Counted from the stretch's first letter, positions 27,657 to 36,786 are shown. The stretch: 64,000 bases of DNA from Tenuifilum sp040752515 (GCA_040752515.1 JBFMGQ010000003.1:88987-152986); one strand, 5' to 3'. Numbers and translations are program-made. The notes: generated from the letters alone by a model not told the origin.

Positions 27657-29297
27657 TTAGTCAGTTACACCATCGGTTAATGCGGAATTTTGGCCAGAAA
27701 CTGGTTTTGTTCCTGCTATATTATTGGCTGAAGGGGGTATTCCTAAATTCACATTTGTTTCAGCCTGGGGAATTCTCAGCAATAGCCAACCGTCATTAGC
27801 TGCTATGTTGAATTTATGTGCTTCAGGGAAATTAGAACTTACACCAGGCTTAAAACGTACTATGTTTTTACCTAAGCGCATTACGTCAGCAAATGCAAAG
27901 CCTTCGCCCCATAGCTCAACTCTTCTTTGGAACCAAACTTCATCCCTAAAGCTTCTTGGTGAAGCATTTACATTGTAACTAGGATCTCTGTAGGTACTGA
28001 TAAAATCCTGCAAAACCTGTTTGCCTTGAGCTTCATTTATCATTCCAAGGGCTTCAGCTTTAATTAAAATCATTTCCTCAACCCTCATAATGCACCAGTC
28101 ACCAGCATTTACATTACTACCCGGGCCTCCATACTGGGCAAACTTAACATTTGTATACGGTAAGAAAGCCATTTTAACATCGGGTATAACCAACGATGCA
28201 ACTGCATCGCCCGATACACCATTCCATGTTACATTTTGTAAATTGGGCGAATGAAGGTTTTCATCTACCCACCAACCTTTTCTGACATCAGTAGCTGGTA
28301 TCAAATCAAATAGGAGCCTATTAACCATCTTATAGCAACCAACACCCGTAGTATAAGCATCACCAGAGAAAGAACTTAACTTTGCAGGCCATGAAGGATA
28401 TGCAGCAGAAATGTTGGCAGGAGTAATAATTATTGCCCACATCCAGTTTGGATCATTTGCATTTATAAAAGCGGGTTTTGAAACGTCAGCAATAGAGTAC
28501 GGTGTAAACCCTTGCATTGCAGCAGTTGCATCATCAGCAGCGGCCTGCCAGTTTTCCATGTAAAGGTTTGCTCTAGCGCGCAGACCATATGCTACTCTTT
28601 GGTCAATTTGGCCTTTACTGGTTCGGGTATAGCCTTCAAGTAAAGCAATGGCTTTATCAAGATCGCTAATGATAAAATCATAAACTTGCTTTACAGTTGC
28701 TCGTGGATTATTTGAAGGATCCGAAACTTCAGGTGTTACAATAGGGACACATGGTTTATCTTCGTTTCCTTTGTACTTAAACTGGTAGTTTGGAGCAAGG
28801 CTTAAATAGTCAAATGCTCTAATTGCATAAGCTTGACCTAGATAGGCTTTTAAGGTAGGATTCTCAGTTTCAGCGGGGATAGCTTTAATAATATCATTAG
28901 CAAGCTTGATTTGCTTATAAAACAACGCCCACCGCATGTAAGGGTTTGAATATGTTTCATTCCTATCTTCAAATGTACTTGAAGTTGAAAACCAGTTATA
29001 GTTAGAATTATCTGTTACCATATCTGGTCCATTACAATCCTGTGCTAAACAAACAAATGGGTAACCAAAATCATCGTGCCTTCCCCTAGAGGCTCCAAAC
29101 ACAGCGTATTGTTGACCCAACAATGAATACATACCGCTAATGTCAGCAGCAAGCAACTCAGGATTTGCCTCAACGGTTTCCTTCTTTTGATCATTTGTTA
29201 AGATACCTCCTTCAGGAAAAGTATCTAAGTCAGTACAAGCGGTAGTGCTCAAAAGCACTATACCAAACATACCAACCAATATTCTTTTTAGTTTCAT
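27657..29297 (-). CDS. SusD/RagB-family outer-membrane lipoprotein, third unit
   Basis: 546 residues. Signal peptide with lipobox STTAC followed by TDLDTFPEGGILT, as in classical SusD/RagB proteins. Blocks typical of the family: AYLGQAYAIRAFDYLSLAPNYQ near 160, VYDFIISDLDKAIALL and RANLYMENWQAAADDA in the helical core, and MRVEEMILIKAEALG and WFQRRVELWGEGFAFADVMRLG toward the C-terminus. It belongs to the RagB-type branch rather than the SusD-like_2 branch of the two others. It lies 35 bp after its SusC partner and 11 bp before the DUF4843-like lipoprotein. Confidence 0.95.
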   Translation of the reverse strand: MKLKRILVGMFGIVLLSTTACTDLDTFPEGGILTNDQKKETVEANPELLAADISGMYSLLGQQYAVFGASRGRHDDFGYPFVCLAQDCNGPDMVTDNSNYNWFSTSSTFEDRNETYSNPYMRWALFYKQIKLANDIIKAIPAETENPTLKAYLGQAYAIRAFDYLSLAPNYQFKYKGNEDKPCVPIVTPEVSDPSNNPRATVKQVYDFIISDLDKAIALLEGYTRTSKGQIDQRVAYGLRARANLYMENWQAAADDATAAMQGFTPYSIADVSKPAFINANDPNWMWAIIITPANISAAYPSWPAKLSSFSGDAYTTGVGCYKMVNRLLFDLIPATDVRKGWWVDENLHSPNLQNVTWNGVSGDAVASLVIPDVKMAFLPYTNVKFAQYGGPGSNVNAGDWCIMRVEEMILIKAEALGMINEAQGKQVLQDFISTYRDPSYNVNASPRSFRDEVWFQRRVELWGEGFAFADVMRLGKNIVRFKPGVSSNFPEAHKFNIAANDGWLLLRIPQAETNVNLGIPPSANNIAGTKPVSGQNSALTDGVTD

Positions 29298-29332
29298 AGT
29301 ATTTTAATTTTAATTGATTACACTATACCACA

Positions 29333-32300
29333 TTAAAAGGTTATAGATATTCCACCAGAAACAGTTTTTAAGGCAGAATAGGAGAAGTTTCCTGTTGTAG
29401 TTGAACTACCACCACCAAAATACTGCCTTGGATCTAACCCCTTCCTTTTAGAAATTAATGCAAGATTATCACCAGCCAAAAATACTCTTACTGCTGAAAT
29501 ATTCAACTTGGTTAATAATTTGTTTGGTATGGTATAACCTAGAACTATATTATTTAAACTTAAGTAATTAGAACTGGTTATAAATCGTGAAGACTGGTAC
29601 TGATAGGAATTATCTAAATAATTTAGTCTTGGTACATTTGTATTAGTATTTTCTGGTGTCCAGTGATTTAAAATATCTTTATGCCAGTTGTGACCAGCAT
29701 TGTCTCCATTGTGCATTAGCGCTTCATATGAACCATCGTACAATCTACCTCCTAACTGATAGGCAAACTGTGCAGATAGATCAAAACCATAAGCGTTAAC
29801 ATTTAAGCCAAAGCCACCATAAACTTTAGGAAGTGATCCGCCAAGCCTTGCCTGCTTAGCATCGGTATAAACCGATGTAGTTGAATAATCCCCATTATCT
29901 GGATCAACATAATATAGAGCAACTCCAGTTGCAGGATCAACCCCGGCATACTTTCGCATGTAGAAGTCATACAAAGTACCACCAATTTCAATAATGCTTG
30001 ATCCTCCTTTAACACCTGTTTCTCGTACGCTTGGGTGTAGATCGGTTACCTCGTTCTTGTAATGTGTGGCATTAAAGTTAATGCTTACCGAGATATCCTT
30101 ATTACTAAAAACTACTCCATTCAGATCTACCTCAACACCATTGTTAACAATATTACCTACATTAATAGGAATAGAAGAGTAACCTAAACTCAAAGGAACA
30201 GGTAGGTTATATAATAAATCGTCAGTTTTTCTTTTGAAATACTCTATGGTACCAGTAAGGCGCTTCTTAAATAATTCAAAGTCAATGCCGGCATTTAATG
30301 AATATGATGTCTCCCAAGTTAAATCTTTATTTCCTTTGAATTTCCAAACTAATGCAAATTCACCACCATTATTAGTTACTTCAAACTGATCTAAGTAGGC
30401 ATAATAATAGTACCCATCGCCTAGATTATCATTTCCTTGAATACCATAACTTACTTTAGCCTTTAACAAATCAATCCAAGTTAAGGGTTTTAAGAAGTTT
30501 TCGTTACTTACTACCCATGCTAAGCCAAAACTTCCAAAGTTACCCCATCGATTATCGGGATGGAACCTTGATGAGGCATCTCTTCTGTAGGATGCACTAG
30601 CGAAATACTTACCTTTATAATCGTACTGCAATCTTGTCAAGTAACCAATGTTTGCATAAGTATTGGTATTTGACCCCATTGAAGTAGGAGGCGACTGGAT
30701 AGTATTATCTAACTCGGCAGTAAAAGGATTGAACATTTTTTGGTTTTCGCCCCAAAGGTTTTGCATCTTAAGATCGTAACTTTCATAACCAACTAATAAA
30801 TCAAAATTATGGTTATCGGCGAAAGTCTTTTTGTAGTTTACCAGATATTGCTGGTTAATAGCTAATTGACGGTAATGCGAAACATAAACATATCCCTCTG
30901 AACCAACGCTACTACCATAGAAAGGATTTCCTAAGTAATTTCGCCTTCTATTATAGTTATTTACACCTAAATTCATAGTAACTGTCAATCCTTCAAGAGG
31001 GGTTAATACTGCATACCATTTACTATTTAACTCATCGTAAACTGTATTATACTTATTCAATTTCAATTCAATGGCAGGGTTTGATAGTGCCATGAATGCA
31101 CGTTTAAAGTTTGTGGAATTACCAAAGTCGTAAACAGTGTATCCTCTAAAATCTTTCTTAATTGTACCATCTGCATTACGAACATAAATGGGATATATCG
31201 GAGCAATATTATTTGTAGTGTAGAACAGGTTACCGCTTGATCCCCATGAAGTCTGGCCTGTTGGTGATTGAATGTTGTAATTTGAGTAACCAATATTTGC
31301 ACCCAATTTTAACCATTTCTTGGCTTTATATTCAATATTTGAACGCCCAGTATACCTATTAAAACCAGAACCATCAACAATACCTTGGTCATCTAAATAA
31401 CCTGCAGAAAAATAATAGTTAAAAATTTCGCTTGAACCCGAAGCAGAAACATTATACTCTTGGCGTACATTGCCTTTATTAAAGAGTTCCTTATACCAGT
31501 CATCTGCAGTGTAATAATAAGTTCCATCAGAATAACCCAAGGTAGCGTGTGGATTTAACTTAAAGTTTGTACCAATAAATCTTTCACCAGCAGGAATAGT
31601 GTAAATTTGATAACCTAAACCGCCATTATCGGCATCAAATAGTGTAGCATCGGCAAAATTATAAGCTTCAGCAGCCGATGCCCCAGCATATGCTTTTGAG
31701 TTATAAAGGGCCTTGTAAAAAAGTTCATAGTACAACGCAGGATCCTCAATCACATCATACTTAGGAACCGCACGAGAGTTATTTCCAAATTTACTTTCAA
31801 ACCTCACAACAGCATCCTTGCTTTTTCCTTTTTTGGTTGTTATTAGGATTACACCATTTGCACCGCGTGCACCATAAAGAGCATTGGCAGCAGCATCCTT
31901 CAAAACCGTCATTGACTCAATATCTTGAGGATTAAGTGATGATAGATTTCCCTCATATGGTACACCATCAACAACATAAAGGGGTGCATTTGATGCATTG
32001 ATTGAACCTATACCTCGAATTCTAATATTTGCTGAAGTACCAGGTTGACCACTAGAGCTTGTGACTTGCACGCCAGCTACTTGCCCTGACATAGCTTGAG
32101 AAATGTTTGAAACTTGACGTTTCTGAATTTCCTCAGTTTTAACAGTACCTGCAGAACCAGTAAAAGAACTCTTGGTTGCAGTACCATATGCAACAACCAT
32201 CACCTCCTCAATCTGCTTCGACTCAGGTTTCATTACCACATCGATAACGCTGCGGCCAGCCACAGCAATATCCTGTGTTTCGTACCCCACAAAGCTGAAG

Positions 32301-32518
32301 GTGAGGGTTTGAGCGTTAGCGGGTACGGCAAGTTCATACTTACCATCAGCATTGGTGGTTGCACCAATGGTTGTACCCTTTACAACAACTGAAACACCCG
32401 GCATGGGCATTCCATCCTCGGAACTGGTAACCGTTCCGGTAATCCTTACCGTTTGCGCCTGAACCAGAGTAATACCGGCCAGTAGCAAACTTGCAAGAAA
32501 AACACTTAGTTTTTTCAT
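29333..32518 (-). CDS. SusC/RagA-family TonB-dependent transporter, third unit
   Basis: 1061 residues from the ATG at 32518 (MKKLSVFLASLLLAG). The frame stays open 23 codons further upstream to 32587, but that extension overlaps the promoter and lacks a signal peptide, so the inner ATG is chosen. Signal peptide and carboxypeptidase-regulatory-like domain are followed by VVAYGTATKSSFTGSAGTVK, SGQVAGVQVTSSSGQPG, IRIRGIGSINASNAPLYVVD and IESMTVLKDAAANALYG, the common RagA-type plug. The barrel ends GISITF. Its barrel is of another subfamily than the two neighbouring SusC proteins, although its N-terminal domain is nearly identical to that of the second. Confidence 0.95.
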   Translation of the reverse strand: MKKLSVFLASLLLAGITLVQAQTVRITGTVTSSEDGMPMPGVSVVVKGTTIGATTNADGKYELAVPANAQTLTFSFVGYETQDIAVAGRSVIDVVMKPESKQIEEVMVVAYGTATKSSFTGSAGTVKTEEIQKRQVSNISQAMSGQVAGVQVTSSSGQPGTSANIRIRGIGSINASNAPLYVVDGVPYEGNLSSLNPQDIESMTVLKDAAANALYGARGANGVILITTKKGKSKDAVVRFESKFGNNSRAVPKYDVIEDPALYYELFYKALYNSKAYAGASAAEAYNFADATLFDADNGGLGYQIYTIPAGERFIGTNFKLNPHATLGYSDGTYYYTADDWYKELFNKGNVRQEYNVSASGSSEIFNYYFSAGYLDDQGIVDGSGFNRYTGRSNIEYKAKKWLKLGANIGYSNYNIQSPTGQTSWGSSGNLFYTTNNIAPIYPIYVRNADGTIKKDFRGYTVYDFGNSTNFKRAFMALSNPAIELKLNKYNTVYDELNSKWYAVLTPLEGLTVTMNLGVNNYNRRRNYLGNPFYGSSVGSEGYVYVSHYRQLAINQQYLVNYKKTFADNHNFDLLVGYESYDLKMQNLWGENQKMFNPFTAELDNTIQSPPTSMGSNTNTYANIGYLTRLQYDYKGKYFASASYRRDASSRFHPDNRWGNFGSFGLAWVVSNENFLKPLTWIDLLKAKVSYGIQGNDNLGDGYYYYAYLDQFEVTNNGGEFALVWKFKGNKDLTWETSYSLNAGIDFELFKKRLTGTIEYFKRKTDDLLYNLPVPLSLGYSSIPINVGNIVNNGVEVDLNGVVFSNKDISVSINFNATHYKNEVTDLHPSVRETGVKGGSSIIEIGGTLYDFYMRKYAGVDPATGVALYYVDPDNGDYSTTSVYTDAKQARLGGSLPKVYGGFGLNVNAYGFDLSAQFAYQLGGRLYDGSYEALMHNGDNAGHNWHKDILNHWTPENTNTNVPRLNYLDNSYQYQSSRFITSSNYLSLNNIVLGYTIPNKLLTKLNISAVRVFLAGDNLALISKRKGLDPRQYFGGGSSTTTGNFSYSALKTVSGGISITF

Positions 32519-32571
32519 AGAACAAGTTTTAGGTTTACAATAATGGTTAGTGAAATTTATTATTTCCGCCG

Positions 32572-32603
32572 CTAATATATGTAACACTTTTTAAAAAAGC
32601 AAC
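32572..32603 (-). promoter_or_regulatory. Promoter of the third SusC unit
   Basis: On the minus strand GTTG, exactly 20 bp, TATATTAG. The -7 box and spacing equal those of the second SusC promoter, and the leader downstream is also shared (AACCTAAAACTTGTTCT before the ATG). Confidence 0.72.
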
Positions 32604-32903
32604 CGTTACTAATGCAATTTGTTAACAAAACAAGTGTTAAAAAAGAGAAAATGAAACACATTTGGAGTAATGCGTTGATAAACATATTTTTAACATACAA
32701 TTTAGATTGATTTTTTAAATCCGATTATCGTTTTCTAATTTCTTGCAGAGCAACTTGCGCAGAGCATTTCTAGCCTTGGCTGAAACATCGCTGTGTGCCA
32801 ATAACCCCTTTATCTCTTTTGATAAGGTTTTCCAAAATCGCTCTTTGGAATGTTTACATCATACGATGCAACGCCTCCCCCCTTAATCTTTGGCTTGTTC
32901 ACT

Positions 32904-33314
32904 GCGTGCATCGCCAAATATTTGGAATATCTCTATACCCAGGGGTAAAACCCTGGGCTAATCCGATTTGCCCTTACAGGGCGATTAGTACAGTAAACTC
33001 ACGCATCAGGATGTGTGCACGACGATGTTTCAGAATCACAATAGCAGGAGCATAAAAGCCTAACCCGCCAATGGGTCGGGGGTGGAACGTGGCGGTGGGA
33101 TTAGTATGCGATACCACATGAGTCACGCCGCAGGCGGGGCGAATTGTATCGCGTGGCAGTTCCGCCCCCGGGGTACCCATCGGGTTGGGCTTTCCGGCCT
33201 TGATCTTCTTTGGTTCTTTCTTGTATCAAGACAAGAAAGAACGTATAAATAGCTTTTTCGAATGTTTTCCTTTTGCGATGTAACGGTTCACTCTTGCTCT
33301 TTGGGTTATACAAT
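32904..33314. repeat. 411-bp direct repeat, copy 1
   Basis: Starts GCGTGCATCGCCAAATAT. It contains several hairpins: CCCAGGG/CCCTGGG, GCCC-TTACA-GGGC, and a perfect 12-bp stem GTTCTTTCTTGT/ACAAGAAAGAAC at 33213-33242. A degenerate version of the end of the unit also precedes it at about 32820-32903. Confidence 0.85.
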
Positions 33315-33725
33315 GCGTGCATCGCCAAATATTTTGAATATCTCTATACCCAGGGTTAAAACCCTGAGCAAATTCCATTAGCCCTTAGAGGGCGATTAGT
33401 ACAGTAAACACACGCATCAGGATGTGAGCGCGACGATGGTTCAGAGTCACAAAAACAGGGGCATAAAAGCCTGACCCGCCAATGGGTCGGGGGAGGAACG
33501 TGGCGGTGGGCTCAGTAAGCGATACCCCATGAGCCACGCCGCAGGCGGGGCGAATTGTATCGCGCGGCAGTTCCGCCCCCGGGGTACCCATCGGGTTGGG
33601 CTTTTCAGCCTTGATTTTCTTTGGTTCTTTCTTGTATCAAAACAAGAAAGAACGTATAAATAGCTTTTTCGAATGTTTTCCTTTTGCGATGCAACGGTTC
33701 TCTCTTGCTCTTTGGGGTATGCATG
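33315..33725. repeat. 411-bp direct repeat, copy 2
   Basis: Same order of blocks as copy 1 at a constant offset of 411 bp, with scattered substitutions. The 12-bp hairpin recurs at 33624-33653. Confidence 0.85.
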
Positions 33726-33817
33726 GTGTGCATCGCCAAATATCTGGAACATCTCTATACCCAGGGTTAAAACCCTGGGCAAATTCGATTTGCCCTTACA
33801 GGGCAATAAATACTAGC
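33726..33817. repeat. 411-bp direct repeat, partial copy 3
   Basis: First about 90 bp of the unit, through CCCAGGG/CCCTGGG and GCCCTTACAGGGC, then the similarity ends. Confidence 0.8.
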
Positions 33818-33915
33818 ACATGTAGACGTGTGGATATGCTCGCAAACAAAGGGATTTAGTTGATGGTTGTTGGTTATTAGTTGTCACAGATTATATCAAA
33901 AAATAAAAACACCTG

Positions 33916-33949
33916 CACACTGAACACTGCAAACTGAACACTGAACACC
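33916..33949 (+). repeat. CACTGAACACTG-family repeat array
   Basis: Four ACTGAACACTG-like units with spacing of about seven bases, followed directly by the ATTCAAG-hairpin element. Confidence 0.75.
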
Positions 33950-33984
33950 ATTCAAGAGATCCTTCGCTGCGCTCAGGATGACAG
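33950..33984 (+). repeat. ATTCAAG-ATCCT/AGGAT hairpin element, copy 1
   Basis: ATTCAAG then ATCCT...AGGATGACA with a GC-rich TCGCTGCGCTC loop. Same arrangement at 37007-37041, again directly after a CACTGAACACTG array. Confidence 0.7.
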
Positions 33985-34045
33985 GAGTTGTATAAAGTTG
34001 TTCGACTTCGTTTAACGGCTCACGGTTAACGATTCAAGAGCATGC

Positions 34046-34065
34046 CCCGCGAAGCGGGATTCAAG
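34046..34065 (-). repeat. Dispersed hairpin repeat (CCCGCTTCGCGGG type), copy 2
   Basis: Reverse complement reads CTTGAATCCCGCTTCGCGGG, near-identical to 7753-7773. Confidence 0.6.
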
Positions 34066-34318
34066 GTTTTGGCCTCACGATTCACGGTTCACCAAACTCT
34101 TTTAACTTTTAACTGTTCACGAACCTCCTTCTACTATTTACCTCTAACTACAATCTCTTTTCACCTCCCGTGTAACCTTTTTCAACTAAACCCAGTATAA
34201 GTTTAAAAGAAATTTGCATTGGTTTTATAGATTTTGTATAATTGCAATAGTGAATAACCTTAAACCATTTGCCTATCGATAGAAGCTCTACACGCTAACC
34301 AAATTTAGGGAGGTAGCC

Positions 34319-34918
34319 GTGAATACCATTAGCCGTTCCGACTGTGAGCTTCTGTCGGATTACATTGCGGGCAACAATTCAGCCCTTGAAACATTATATA
34401 AAAGGTATGAACGAAAAGTTTATACCTACATCCTGTTAATGGTTCGAAAGCCACACCTGGCCGAAGACTTGCTGCAGGAAACATTCATTAAAGCTATAAA
34501 ATCAGTAAAGGAAGGTAAGTATTCTGAAACCAATCGGTTCGGGTCGTGGCTGATGCGTATAGCGCATAATCTGGTCATTGACCAATTCAGACAGAATAAG
34601 CAGTATCGCGAGGTGTTGAACAACGATTTTCCCATGGATATTTTTAGCACCCCGCGCTTTTCCGAAGCCACCGTTGAACAGCGCATGGTTTACGAGCGCG
34701 TGCTACTTGAGGTAAGGGCGCTCATCGACTTCCTACCCGATGACCAACGCGAAGTGGTAATGCTTCGTTTCTACGGCGACTTAAGTTTTAAAGAGATTGC
34801 CGAGATAACCAATGTAAGCATCAACACTGCTTTGGGGCGCATGCGCTACGCGCTAATCAACCTAAGGAAAATGATCAAGGAGAAAAACTTAACCCTTGAG
34901 TTCGAAATGGCATGGTAA
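34319..34918 (+). CDS. Sigma-70 family (ECF-like) RNA polymerase sigma factor
   Basis: 199 residues. Region 2 (about 18-85) shows LYKRYERKVYTYILLMV, EDLLQETFIKAIKS and FGSWLMRIAHNLVIDQFRQ; region 4 (about 135-190) shows LPDDQREVVMLRFYGDLSFK, EIAEITNVSINTALGRMRYA. There is no region 1.1 or 3, so it is of the ECF type. The start is GTG at 34319, set by AGGGAGG five bases before it; an SD this strong is uncommon in Bacteroidota. No FecR-like or other anti-sigma gene is adjacent, and it does not belong to the SusCD units. Target genes unknown. Confidence 0.92.
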   Translation: MNTISRSDCELLSDYIAGNNSALETLYKRYERKVYTYILLMVRKPHLAEDLLQETFIKAIKSVKEGKYSETNRFGSWLMRIAHNLVIDQFRQNKQYREVLNNDFPMDIFSTPRFSEATVEQRMVYERVLLEVRALIDFLPDDQREVVMLRFYGDLSFKEIAEITNVSINTALGRMRYALINLRKMIKEKNLTLEFEMAW

Positions 34919-35230
34919 GAGGAGTTGATAGTTGATAGTTGGCGGTTGATGGTAAAATTTTTATCTATTTAGTGTTTAGCTTTTGTTTATGGAAAGCAGA
35001 TGACGCAGAATTTATAGATTCACACTTTGTAACTCTGAAGTTGTTCTTTGTTCGTTGATCGTAAGATTAGTTGACAGATAATAAGTGATGGGTAAGAGAA
35101 ATTAGAATCAATTTTGAATTTTGAATCTGAAATTTTAAATCAATATTCCCGCTAGTGCGGGAAAGCCTCTCTATCCGTAAATTCCCTCTGAACACTGAAC
35201 ACTGCACACTGAACACTGAAAACTACTAAA
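34919..35230. other. Intergenic repeat-rich spacer between the sigma factor and rtcB
   Basis: 312 bp of low-complexity DNA: GTTGATA direct repeats at 34924-34950, TTTTGAA repeats, a CCCGC-TAGT-GCGGG hairpin at about 35149 and a CACTGAACACTG array at its end. No gene seen. Confidence 0.65.
35188..35222 (+). repeat. CACTGAACACTG-family repeat array
   Basis: Consecutive CTGAACACTGAACACTG-type units ending 8 bp before the rtcB start codon. Confidence 0.75.
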
Positions 35231-36691
35231 ATGGGCAAGAGCAAGATAAAACCCAAGGAACTGCACTTTCTTAAATCGAAAGGGGATTTCGATATTTCTG
35301 CCATTTGCCGTGAAGTTAACATCATTCTTCGCAGCCAGCGGGTTACCAAGGGCGAACTGTTACAATACATCAGCGATGCCGTTGAAACTCCTGAAAGCAT
35401 TGCTACCGACAATCGTTTTAAAACGCTTATCCGGTACCTTCAACCTAAGAATGATATTTTCACGGATGATCTAAAAGGCAATAATGTTTATGGTGATTTT
35501 TCTTTACACAAACCGCTTAGCTACAACATTTATGGAGCCGATGGCATAGAACCCGGAGCCATTGAGCAGATGGAGAATGCCATGAGTTTACCCATTGCCC
35601 TGGCGGGTGCCCTTATGGCAGATGCTCATGAGGGGTATGGCTTACCTATTGGCGGAGTGCTTGCCACCACTGGGAATGTGGTAATACCCTATGCTGTGGG
35701 AGTTGATATTGCTTGTCGAATGTGTATGTCGGTTTTTCCCATAAAACCCGATATCATCCGCACTAAAAGCGAAAAGCTAAGCCAGATCCTTTGCCGCACA
35801 ACCATTTTTGGGGTGGGAAGCAAAAATAAAAATCACCTCAACACATCACTTTTCGATCGGAAGGAGTGGTCGTCAACAAAGGTAATAAAGCGGTTTCGCG
35901 ATTTGGCTTTCAGTCAGCTGGGCACATCGGGGGGCGGCAACCATTTTGTGGAATGGGGTGAACTAAGAATTACCTCGGAAAATTCCTTACTTGGACTTGA
36001 ACCCGGAAATTACCTGGCCTTACTATCCCACTCTGGCTCGCGGGGATTTGGCAGCGAAATAGCACTTCACTACTCAAAACTTGCCATGGAAAAGGTGAAA
36101 CTACCCGGAAAGGCTCGCTATTTGGCCTGGCTCGATCTAAACAGTCAGGAGGGACAGGAGTACTGGCTTGCCATGAATTTGGCTGGCGATTACGCATCGG
36201 CAAATCACCATGAGATACACGCAAAGGTAGCCCGTGAGCTCAATGAGCATCCTCTTAAAATGATTGAGAACCACCATAATTTTGCTTGGGCTGAAACCCT
36301 TCCCGATGGCCGAAAAGCCATAGTTCACCGCAAGGGTGCTACACCTGCTCACCCCAATTCGCTTGGTATTATCCCTGGCTCAATGGTTCATCCGGCATTT
36401 ATTGTGAAGGGTAAGGGTAATGCGGCATCGCTCTCATCGGCATCGCATGGGGCAGGCCGACGTATGTCGAGAAGCAAGGCCATGCAATCGTTCACCCAAT
36501 CGGACCTTAAGTTTGTACTCGATAAATGGGGCGTAGAACTTATTGGGGGTGGACTCGATGAAGTGCCCATGGCGTATAAGGATATCGAGACCGTAATGGG
36601 TTACCAGTCGGACTTGGTTGAAGTGCTTGCCAAGTTTTTCCCTAAAATTGTTCGAATGGCCAACCCGGAACGAAAGCATCGCTGGGAATAA
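35231..36691 (+). CDS. rtcB: RtcB-family RNA ligase
   Basis: 486 residues, the length of bacterial RtcB. These enzymes use GTP and Mn2+ to join RNA 2',3'-cyclic-phosphate (or 3'-phosphate) ends to 5'-OH ends. Signature segments: ADAHEGYGLPIGGVLA near 130, the metal-binding cysteine in GVDIACRM (157-164), LGTSGGGNHFVEWGE near 232-246, SHSGSRGFG, ENHHNFAW, and the guanylylated-histidine region SLSSASHGAGRRMSR near 405. No rtcA, rtcR or prfH is adjacent, so the physiological substrate is unclear. The region before the start is repeat DNA with no evident RBS. Confidence 0.95.
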   Translation: MGKSKIKPKELHFLKSKGDFDISAICREVNIILRSQRVTKGELLQYISDAVETPESIATDNRFKTLIRYLQPKNDIFTDDLKGNNVYGDFSLHKPLSYNIYGADGIEPGAIEQMENAMSLPIALAGALMADAHEGYGLPIGGVLATTGNVVIPYAVGVDIACRMCMSVFPIKPDIIRTKSEKLSQILCRTTIFGVGSKNKNHLNTSLFDRKEWSSTKVIKRFRDLAFSQLGTSGGGNHFVEWGELRITSENSLLGLEPGNYLALLSHSGSRGFGSEIALHYSKLAMEKVKLPGKARYLAWLDLNSQEGQEYWLAMNLAGDYASANHHEIHAKVARELNEHPLKMIENHHNFAWAETLPDGRKAIVHRKGATPAHPNSLGIIPGSMVHPAFIVKGKGNAASLSSASHGAGRRMSRSKAMQSFTQSDLKFVLDKWGVELIGGGLDEVPMAYKDIETVMGYQSDLVEVLAKFFPKIVRMANPERKHRWE

Positions 36692-36693
36692 TC

Positions 36694-36786
36694 CCAAGTT
36701 TAACTTGGTTCGCCCTTACAGGGTTATTAATGCACGCGTCTGAAGACGCGCGTCAACATTTGTAAATGTTAAGCCCCTACGGGGCT
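36694..36786. repeat. Cluster of four small hairpins (REP-like)
   Basis: CCAAG/CTTGG (36694-36708), CGCGTCT/AGACGCG (36735-36750), AACATT/AATGTT (36755-36770) and AGCCCC/GGGGCT (36772-36786). The intervening GCCCTTACAGGG matches a block of the 411-bp repeat. Confidence 0.7.

Larger units (their letters stand above)
32604..34318. other. Long non-coding repeat-rich region
   Basis: About 1.7 kb without a believable gene between the third SusC promoter and the sigma factor. It holds two full copies and one partial copy of a 411-bp direct repeat (about 32904-33817), then a CACTGAACACTG array, an ATCCT/AGGAT hairpin and a CCCGC/GCGGG hairpin. Short open frames such as those starting MGTPGAELPRDTIRPACGV occur once in each repeat copy and are repeat-encoded, not genes. 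Confidence 0.75.

Noticed and set aside
15292..32518. Polysaccharide utilisation locus
   Set aside because: Three SusCD pairs are present, but there is no glycoside hydrolase, lyase, esterase, sulfatase or hybrid two-component regulator in the whole window.
32974..33806. Several open frames of 68-119 codons, such as those starting MGTPGAELPRDTIRPACGV
   Set aside because: They recur at the 411-bp offset in each copy of the repeat, lack ribosome sites, and are a by-product of its GC-rich hairpins.
32904..33817. CRISPR array
   Set aside because: The repeat is 411 bp long and directly abutting, without unique spacers of regular size, and no cas gene is present.
34319..34918. Sigma factor as the FecI-type regulator of the SusC genes
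   Set aside because: There is no FecR-like anti-sigma nearby, and the SusC proteins lack an obvious N-terminal signalling (STN) domain; their N-termini are carboxypeptidase-regulatory-like.
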